From: an uncultured Faecalibacterium sp.
GTDB taxonomy: Bacteria; Bacillota; Clostridia; Oscillospirales; Ruminococcaceae
NCBI GenBank assembly: GCA_934512105.1
Contig: CAKSWQ010000013.1
Coordinates: forward strand, 1 to 48,570
DNA length: 48,570 bases
Direction of reading: 5' to 3'
The notes under the pieces were generated by a model. That model was not told where the DNA came from. It saw only the letters and a list, made by a program, of their open reading frames with translations, and did not search any database. Shown piece by piece: positions 43,188 to 48,570 of the stretch. The number at the start of each line of letters is the position of its first letter. The first letter of the stretch is position 1. Made by a program: the position numbers and the translations under genes.

Positions 43188-44561
43188 TTACTCAATGATG
43201 TTGGCGCGCATCTGGTCGCTGGCGGACTTGATGCCGTCGATCCACTGCTGCTCGGTCATGCTGCCGGAGACCAGCGAGTTGACGGGATCGAAGAACACGG
43301 TGCGGACTTCCACGCCGGGGATGGCGGTAAAGGAAGCAAAGTTGCCCATCGCAGCCTTAGCGCCGTTGTCATAGATGGAGTAGAACATCTTGTTGTCGCC
43401 GTCCAGATCATCGGCAATGCCCAGCACAGGCTGGATGGCACCGCTCTCGGCGAACAGCTTGCAGGCTTCATCGCTGTACAGGTAAGCCACGAACTGCTTG
43501 GCTGCATCCAGATGCTCCGCACCCGCCGGGATCCATGCCTGCTCGAACCAGGTGTAGCTGTACTGATCGCCGCCAGCCTTGACAGCGGGCAGAGCGGTCA
43601 TGCCCCACTCGAAGCCATCGGCGCGGGGCGCTTCGGCCATCTCGCCCACGATCCAGGTGCCGTTGGGCATGAACAGGGCCTTGTTGTCCAGCACCAGCTG
43701 CTGGTTCTGGGTGAAGTCCTGATCGTTGGCCTGTGCCGGGGTGATGGGGTTGGTGTAGGAGGCCAGCTTGGTCACGATATCAAAGCAGGTCTGTGCTTCG
43801 GCGGTGTCCCAGATGCCTTCTTCGTAGTGGGTAGCCTTGTTGAAGAAGTCGGGGCCGCCTGCGGCGTACATCAGTGCGTAGAAGAATGCGTCAAAGTAGC
43901 CGGTGGTGGGGTAGGTGAACAGGTAGGTGCCCTCGGCAGCAGCCTTGTCGCCCAGTTCCCACATCTCATCCCAAGTGGTGGGCACGTTCCAGCCCTTTTC
44001 CTTCAGGAAACCGGCGTTGTAGAACAGGCCGCAGGGGCTGTAAAACATGGGAGCCAGATAGGTCTTGCCGTCGCCGTAGGGGTTGGTCAGGGAAGTGTCG
44101 GTGAAGCCGCCTGCGATTTTCTCGCTGACCTTCTTGCTCTCACCGGGCACGGTCATGCTCAGCACATCGGTGATGTCAGCGATCAGGTTGCCCTTGATAA
44201 ACTGCTCGGTTAGAGCAGCTTCACGGCCGGTAGCCAGATGGATGACATCAGGATAATCACCGCCCTGCATGGAGGGGCCGATGACATCTTCCAGATTCTT
44301 GTCGGTGGTCAGTTCCACCTTGATGCCGGTCTGGGCGGTAAAGGCATCGGTGACTTTCTGCCACATCTCGGAACCGTAAGCGGTCTCGATGGCGGCGACC
44401 TTGATGGTCACGTTCTCAGCGGGAGCAGCAGACGATGCAGCGGCGGAAGAAGCCGTGCTGGAAGCGGTAGAACTGGAAGAACCGCCACAGGCAGCCAGAC
44501 CCAGTGCGGCGGCACCCACGCCAGCCACTTTCAGAAAATTGCGACGAGAAATGCGTTTCAT
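43188..44561 (-). CDS. Sugar-binding lipoprotein of the disaccharide ABC transporter
   Basis: The 457-residue protein is exported and lipidated. The N-terminus has RRNFLKVAGVGAAALGLAAC, with C25 as the lipid-bearing cysteine and a twin-arginine pair, so Tat rather than Sec export is possible. A Ser/Ala linker follows, then a type 1 extracellular solute-binding fold (family 1: VTIKVAAIETAYGSEMWQKV, LAPMFYSPCGLFYNAGFL, WFEQAWIPAGA). Operon context suggests lacto-N-biose/galacto-N-biose as ligand. GGAGG precedes the ATG. It is the first gene of the operon and diverges from the AraC-type regulator. Confidence 0.92.
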   Translation of the reverse strand: MKRISRRNFLKVAGVGAAALGLAACGGSSSSTASSTASSAAASSAAPAENVTIKVAAIETAYGSEMWQKVTDAFTAQTGIKVELTTDKNLEDVIGPSMQGGDYPDVIHLATGREAALTEQFIKGNLIADITDVLSMTVPGESKKVSEKIAGGFTDTSLTNPYGDGKTYLAPMFYSPCGLFYNAGFLKEKGWNVPTTWDEMWELGDKAAAEGTYLFTYPTTGYFDAFFYALMYAAGGPDFFNKATHYEEGIWDTAEAQTCFDIVTKLASYTNPITPAQANDQDFTQNQQLVLDNKALFMPNGTWIVGEMAEAPRADGFEWGMTALPAVKAGGDQYSYTWFEQAWIPAGAEHLDAAKQFVAYLYSDEACKLFAESGAIQPVLGIADDLDGDNKMFYSIYDNGAKAAMGNFASFTAIPGVEVRTVFFDPVNSLVSGSMTEQQWIDGIKSASDQMRANIIE

Positions 44562-44648
44562 AGTGTGTCCTCCATCATATAGTTCCGTTCAAAACACAGC
44601 CGGGGCAAACAGGCTTTGTCCGAAAGGGCTGTGGTTTTTTCTGGTTCC

Positions 44649-44677
44649 AATATAGAGGTTTTCACGGTTTGCAGCAA
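44649..44677 (-). promoter_or_regulatory. Promoter of the transporter/phosphorylase operon
   Basis: On the minus strand, TTGCTG (44672-44677), 17 bases and TATATT (44649-44654) precede the binding-protein gene, leaving a leader of about 80 bases. Confidence 0.7.
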
Positions 44678-44848
44678 GGTCTTTGTTGTTTCATTTTTTA
44701 GAAATATTGCTTTTTGGAAAATTCTTTCAGCAAAAGCACTAAAATTTGTACTGTGGTTTTGGTATATTCTCCCTGCTTGTAACCAGTTTGACATATTTTT
44801 TGCCCTCTATCAAAGGCAAAAGTATTGAACCCGTCCAAAAATCAGGGC

Positions 44849-44877
44849 TTGCATTTTTTCTTCATTGCCTCTATAAT
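44849..44877 (+). promoter_or_regulatory. Promoter of the AraC regulator and nahK
   Basis: TTGCAT (44849-44854), 17 bases and a perfect TATAAT (44872-44877) lie about 100 bases upstream of the regulator start. Confidence 0.8.
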
Positions 44878-44979
44878 GAGAAAAAACGCACGAAACAGCG
44901 CATCGTTTTTAGGCTTATATTTTTAGTATCTTGCTTTTATTTTTATATTTTTTGCGTTTTGCCTCAAAAGGAGCCATTT

Positions 44980-45846
44980 ATGAGTACCGAGCGATTTGAT
45001 ATCCGCCATGCTCCCGCTCCACGGGAATCCTTCCGGCTGCTGTACATCAGCAAGAGCAAATTTGGCGGCGATTGGAACAGCACTGCCCACACCCATTCCT
45101 GCACCGAGCTGTTCTACTGCCTGAGCGGAGAAGGTCAGTTTTATTTGAGCGGTCAGCTTTATCCGGTCAAGCCGGATGATATGATCATCGTCAATCCGCA
45201 GGTAGAGCATACCGAGCTGAGCCTGAATGCTTCACCGCTGGAATACATTGTGTTGGGCGTTGCTGGCATCGAGATCTTATTTGGAAAATCAGATTCTTCC
45301 TACGCCATCTTCAACTGCCGGGAAAATCGGGAGCGGATGGTGACGCTGCTCCATATGCTGCTGGCCGAAGCAGACCGCAGTCTGGACGGCTGCGAAACGG
45401 TCTGTCAAGATCTGCTGGAAGTGCTGCTCATCTGGCTGGTGCGGTGTACCACGCTCTCCTTGCAGGTGGAGGAAACGCCCCGCTCCGACAGCCGGGAGTG
45501 TGTGGAGATCAAGCGGTATCTGGACAACAACTACCGGGAAGATATCTCGCTGGATACCCTTGCCGAAATCGCCCACATCAACAAATACTATCTGGCCCAT
45601 ACCTTCCAAAAAGAGTATGGCATCTCTCCGATCACCTACCTGAACCGCCGCCGCATTGAGGAAAGCAAGTATATGCTGGGCAATACCGGTTACAGTCTGG
45701 CGCAGATCAGCGAGTTGATGGGCTTTTCCTCTCCCAGCTATTTTTCCCAATGCTTCCGCAAGGCGGAAGGCTTGACCCCCAACGAATACCGCCGTCAGGT
45801 GCGGCAGGGACAACGTCCTGCCCCGTCAAAACGGCATGAAGTATAA
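44980..45846 (+). CDS. AraC-family transcriptional regulator of the disaccharide locus
   Basis: The ATG at 44980 follows AAAAGGAG; a longer frame upstream crosses the promoter. The 288-residue protein has an N-terminal cupin sensor domain (THSCTELFYCLSGEGQFYLSG, PDDMIIVNPQVEHTE) and a C-terminal double HTH domain. The HTH part contains EDISLDTLAEIAHINKYYLAHTFQKEYGISP, NRRRIEESKYML and SLAQISELMGFSSPSYFSQCF. It probably senses the imported sugar or a product and activates the divergent operon. nahK follows after 16 bases in the same direction. Confidence 0.92.
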   Translation: MSTERFDIRHAPAPRESFRLLYISKSKFGGDWNSTAHTHSCTELFYCLSGEGQFYLSGQLYPVKPDDMIIVNPQVEHTELSLNASPLEYIVLGVAGIEILFGKSDSSYAIFNCRENRERMVTLLHMLLAEADRSLDGCETVCQDLLEVLLIWLVRCTTLSLQVEETPRSDSRECVEIKRYLDNNYREDISLDTLAEIAHINKYYLAHTFQKEYGISPITYLNRRRIEESKYMLGNTGYSLAQISELMGFSSPSYFSQCFRKAEGLTPNEYRRQVRQGQRPAPSKRHEV

Positions 45847-45862
45847 TGAAACCGAGGAATTT

Positions 45863-46975
45863 ATGATGAAACCAGTTACCCTTTCTCTGCTCCAGTCTGC
45901 TGCAAATGCCTTTGATTTTGGCGGACCTGTGCTCTGCGATGCCCACCACTATGGTGAGGGGCATATCAACGACACCTTTGTGGTCTGGCGGGAAGATCAT
46001 TCCAAACGCTTTATTTTGCAGCGCATCAACACAGACACCTTTACTGACCCGGTGGGCCTGATGGAGAATGTCTGCGGCGTGACCCGGCATCTGCGGGCAA
46101 AAATTCTTGCCGAGGGCGGCGACCCAGCACGGGAAACGCTGAATGTCATCCCAACTTTGTCGGGATCGACTTGCTATCTGGATGCAGACGGCGGCGCATG
46201 GCGTGCCTATGACTTTGTAGAAGATACCATCTGTTTGCAGCAGGTCGGCAGCGAAGCCGACTTCCGTACGGTTGCCGAAACACTGGGCAAATTCCAGAAC
46301 CAGCTGGCGGATTACCCGGCCTCCACCCTCCACGAGACCATCGCCCGCTTCCACGACACGCCCAACCGCTATGCAAATTTTGAAAAAGCCCTCGCCGCCG
46401 ATGCACTGGGCCGGGCAAAGAACCTTGCGCCGGAAATCGAGTTCATCCACGCGCGGGAAAAAGACTGCCATGTCCTGCTGGATCAGCTGGCAGCTGGTGA
46501 AATTCCTCTGCGCGTCACCCACAACGATACCAAGATCAACAACGTCCTGATCGACGCTGCCACCGGAAAAGGCATCTGTGTCATTGACCTCGACACCGTG
46601 ATGCCGGGGCTTTCGGCCTACGATTTCGGTGATTCCATCCGCACCGGTGCCAACGACTGTGCCGAGGACGAACCCGACCAGAGCAAAGTCCATTTTGATC
46701 TGCATCTGTACGAAGTATTCGCCAAAGGGTATCTCTCTACTGCCGGAGCATCCATGAGCAGGGCAGAAAAAAAGAGCCTTGCATGGGGCGCAAGGCTCAT
46801 GACGCTGGAATGCGGCATCCGTTTTCTGACCGACTATCTGGAGGGCGACCACTATTTCCACATTGCCCGCCCGGATCACAACCTCGACCGCGCCCGCACC
46901 CAGTTTACGCTGGTGCGGCAGATGGAAGAGGTTTTTGAGCAGATGCTGGAAATCGTCTGCCCGGACAATCCCTGA
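45863..46975 (+). CDS. nahK: N-acetylhexosamine 1-kinase
   Basis: ATG 45863 (MMKPVTLSLLQSAAN) follows GAGG; the ATG at 45836 overlaps the regulator end and has no site. The 370-residue protein belongs to the aminoglycoside phosphotransferase-like kinases, with nucleotide-side GEGHINDTFVV, catalytic VTHNDTKINNVLID and metal-binding VIDLDTVMPGLSAYDFGDSIR. NahK phosphorylates GlcNAc or GalNAc at C1, the second step after phosphorolysis of lacto-N-biose. The phosphorylase and transporter genes nearby fix this assignment over a choline- or fructosamine-kinase role. galT and galE, the next steps, are not in the window. Confidence 0.9.
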   Translation: MMKPVTLSLLQSAANAFDFGGPVLCDAHHYGEGHINDTFVVWREDHSKRFILQRINTDTFTDPVGLMENVCGVTRHLRAKILAEGGDPARETLNVIPTLSGSTCYLDADGGAWRAYDFVEDTICLQQVGSEADFRTVAETLGKFQNQLADYPASTLHETIARFHDTPNRYANFEKALAADALGRAKNLAPEIEFIHAREKDCHVLLDQLAAGEIPLRVTHNDTKINNVLIDAATGKGICVIDLDTVMPGLSAYDFGDSIRTGANDCAEDEPDQSKVHFDLHLYEVFAKGYLSTAGASMSRAEKKSLAWGARLMTLECGIRFLTDYLEGDHYFHIARPDHNLDRARTQFTLVRQMEEVFEQMLEIVCPDNP

Positions 46976-47004
46976 TCCTGCCATCTCCTTCATTCAGATA
47001 CAGC

Positions 47005-47053
47005 AAGAAGCATGGACGTTCTCCTTTTCGGATGCGTCCATGCTTCTTTTTAC
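47005..47053 (+). terminator. Terminator of the AraC-nahK unit
   Basis: A perfect 14-bp stem, aagaagcatggacg (47005-47018) / cgtccatgcttctt (47035-47048), is followed by TT and a T-rich tail. It begins 29 bases after the nahK stop. Confidence 0.88.
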
Positions 47054-47968
47054 AGCTTATCCCTACACCCCCATCAAATCGTCCTTTGAGGACGCTGGGA
47101 GCGTCGAGGAGATGATACTGTAGCAAATTAGGAAAGCCCTTTTCAGCCCTGACCAATCACAATCCCCCAATGGCTATCATTGTAGCTGTAAATAAAAAAA
47201 CAGCTCAAACGGTCTTCTATAAGTCCTACTCTCTCCGCTTTACTGCAATAAAATTTGCAAAACCATCTTGACGCACCCTGCAAACCATGATATTCTCTGT
47301 CACAAATCCCACCGATTTTGTGGATTGGTTTGAAACCATCCACAAGATGTGGTCGTGTTCATTTTGAACACTGCCTCGCCGTGGATCATCCCTGAAAGAT
47401 TAACCGCCCCGCAACACACCCGATTCATTTTGCCGCTTACTTCACCCGACAAAATCATCGATGCGCTGCGTGGGCGGTATTTTTCTTTTTCACAAATAAA
47501 ATCTTATGTAGTTGTTCAATCTTCCAAAATTTGTTTTTAGTTGTTGACAGTACAACCTCAAAGCGTTATTCTTGTGCTTGAAAAACGCAGAACGTAGTGT
47601 CCGCACTGCGCCCGGCTTTCTTCATACCGAACCTTGAATCCTTCATAAGCCATCTGAACGTGATACCGTGCCATGACCTCACACTTTCCGTGAGCGAGCC
47701 GGACAACGCCGCTGCACAAACAGGGGCAGGAACTTCGTTCGGAACAAACGGCGATTAACATACATGAGCAGAATCCCCTCTACTTATTTTTCACGCCTTA
47801 ACAATTCGGAAACATTTGTTGAAAATGCATTTTGAGCGCAGCGGTAGAGGGCAAGAACCGTCCCGTGGCCACAAATTTTCAATTCTTGAAAATTTTCTGT
47901 CCATCCGGGACTTCACTTCTCAAACTTTTGCGAGTTTTCCAAGTGATCTTGTTGGGGTAGCGCTTGTC

Positions 47969-48220
47969 GGGGCAACGCCCCTCCATCTGCTGGCGCAGAC
48001 CGCGCTGCCGCTTAAAAGCCCCACTGGGGCTTTCATTGCTGCGCTTCGCAAACGCGGTCCCACCCCAAACCCTGCTCATCATTCGTGCCTTGCGGCACGA
48101 ATGGAACGGCGTGTCGTGCTTTACATAACTTCACCGAGGAGTTATCGAACAGACAGGAGGTACAATGACCAAAACGAATGTTCAACCGACCCCTAGCAAT
48201 TCCTAGCACCACGACACGCC
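47969..48220. other. Cluster of inverted repeats, oriT-like
   Basis: Within about 250 bases are five perfect inverted repeats: ggggc/gcccc (47969-47981), aaagcccca/tggggcttt (48015-48033), attcgtgcc/ggcacgaat (48081-48102), ataact/agttat (48125-48145) and ggcgtgtcgtg/cacgacacgcc (48108-48118 with 48210-48220). The last pair encloses the fourth and a short open frame with a strong ribosome site. Such dense hairpins upstream of a MobC-like start are typical of transfer origins of clostridial mobilisable elements. No relaxase gene is in the window, so the call is inference. Confidence 0.45.
48165..48206 (+). pseudogene. Very short ORF with strong RBS; possible truncated mobilisation gene start
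   Basis: AGGAGGT lies just before ATG 48165, which opens a 13-codon frame MTKTNVQPTPSNS ending in TAG. In the same frame after the stop the sequence continues HHDTPNKKTRIE before a second stop at 48243. A basic 'KKTRIE' stretch is what would follow in the start of a MobC-like relaxosome protein. It might instead be a leader peptide. Identity is uncertain. Confidence 0.3.
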
Positions 48221-48291
48221 GAACAAAAAAACAAGAATAGAGTAGACCGTTCTTCTTTCACACATTCCTCAAATGATTTTCCTGAATCCGC

Positions 48292-48338
48292 TTGACGAAT
48301 ATTACGGTTAGTGATATATTTATTACAGTAACCGTAAT
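48292..48338 (+). promoter_or_regulatory. Promoter and probable operator of the PadR-type gene
   Basis: TTGACG (48292-48297), 17 bases and TATATT (48315-48320) form a promoter. A perfect 10-bp inverted repeat, attacggtta (48301-48310) / taaccgtaat (48329-48338), flanks the -10 hexamer. That arrangement suggests autorepression by the encoded PadR protein. GGAGG follows at 48341-48345. Confidence 0.75.
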
Positions 48339-48352
48339 AAGGAGGTCAAGCC

Positions 48353-48570
48353 ATGCGAGATAATACAAAAGGTGGTGCGCTTACAGAAGTCACCTTTTAT
48401 ATTTTGCTCTCTCTTTATACGCCAAAACACGGATACGCCGTTATGCAATTTATTGAAGAAAAAACAGGCGGACGGCTTTCATTAGGCGCAGGTACTTTAT
48501 ATGGAGCATTGAATTCTTTGCAGGACAAGAAATGGATTGAACCTTGCGGAGATTATGATGGCAGAAAAAA
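48353..48570 (+). CDS. PadR-family transcriptional regulator (partial, runs off the window)
   Basis: The first 72 codons are present. The sequence has the PadR winged-helix pattern: LTEVTFYILLSLYTPKHGYAVMQFIEEKTGG, then LSLGAGTLYGALNSLQDKKWIE. PadR proteins are usually repressors that respond to phenolics, drugs or antimicrobial peptides and often control a neighbouring transporter or membrane-protein gene, here beyond the edge. GGAGG lies eight bases before the ATG. Base composition is A+T-rich, unlike the housekeeping genes, suggesting recent transfer along with the preceding oriT-like region. Confidence 0.9.
   Translation, partial: MRDNTKGGALTEVTFYILLSLYTPKHGYAVMQFIEEKTGGRLSLGAGTLYGALNSLQDKKWIEPCGDYDGRK

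Larger units (their letters stand above)
44562..44979. promoter_or_regulatory. Divergent regulatory region of the disaccharide locus
   Basis: These 418 bases contain the outward promoters at 44649-44677 (minus) and 44849-44877 (plus) and no gene. The segment 44680-44830 between them is very A+T-rich and includes the imperfect palindrome GGAAAATTCTTTC near 44716. It is the natural place for binding by the AraC regulator and possibly CcpA, but no confident operator was recognised. Confidence 0.6.
46976..48352. other. Long gene-poor region between nahK and the PadR gene
   Basis: Only short, weak open frames occur. 47005-47053 is the nahK terminator. 47054-47560 is A+T-rich and may contain remnants; the tail SFEDAGSVEEMIL, encoded up to 47123, looks like a protein end without a start. 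A 67-codon minus-strand frame (47558-47761, MLIAVCSERSSCPCLC...) has no convincing ribosome binding site. 47816-48235 is a hairpin-rich, oriT-like segment. 48292-48338 is the PadR promoter/operator. The general impression is the end of an integrative element or a decayed one. Confidence 0.5.

Noticed and set aside
47558..47761. 67-codon minus-strand frame with four cysteines
   Set aside because: The spacing of GAGGGG to the ATG is too long, composition is not distinctive, and I recognise no family. It is mentioned in the region entry but not called a gene.

Overview
The window looks like chromosome from a gut clostridium of the Oscillospiraceae/Ruminococcaceae, most probably Faecalibacterium or a close relative. 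This rests on the GC-rich Firmicutes-type genes, strong AAGGAG/GGAGG ribosome binding sites, the Firmicutes order mazG-hup-rqcP-yabP-yabQ-divIC-yabR, a glmS ribozyme and palindromic intergenic repeats. The assignment is inference from style; no marker gene proves the species.

Left part (1-6540). Palindromic repeats precede a tRNA-Asn. A four-gene plus-strand locus follows: a C39-peptidase ABC exporter (as used for double-glycine-leader peptides), a small GyrI-like protein, an HlyD-type accessory protein and a membrane-anchored surface protein with three Ig-like (BIG2) domains. No leader-peptide substrate is visible in the window.

Housekeeping block (6554-31818, almost all minus strand). glmS lies behind a glmS ribozyme and below a DUF5685-like/membrane-protein pair. 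Next, in coordinate order, come a THUMP-type RNA methyltransferase, the yabR-divIC-yabQ-yabP-rqcP-hup-mazG cluster and a zinc-ribbon protein. A long, tightly packed operon-like series is transcribed leftward from 29812 to 15524: ispDF, cdaA, cdaR, FAD oxidoreductase, xpaC-like, recJ, relA/spoT, dtd, MBL hydrolase, hemZ and a uridine-kinase-like gene. It joins c-di-AMP synthesis, (p)ppGpp metabolism, isoprenoid synthesis, DNA repair and tRNA proofreading. A phosphoglucomutase gene follows separately.

Middle (31944-36491). A small DUF6514-like gene diverges from a yifB/comM-type ATPase. An amidohydrolase and two GNAT acetyltransferases follow, the second visibly richer in A+T.

Accessory part (36500-48570). 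A large serine recombinase with a small HTH-like partner adjoins a complete-looking uptake and phosphorolysis locus for lacto-N-biose/galacto-N-biose, the core disaccharides of human milk oligosaccharides and mucin. It has a binding lipoprotein, two permeases, a 63-residue membrane protein, a GH112 phosphorylase, and a divergent AraC regulator with N-acetylhexosamine kinase. Beyond nahK the sequence has few genes but many hairpins and resembles the mobilisation (oriT-like) region of an integrative element. It ends in a PadR-type regulator cut by the window edge.

Many promoters match TTGxxx-N17-TATAAT closely. All family names come from reading motifs by eye, without database searches.
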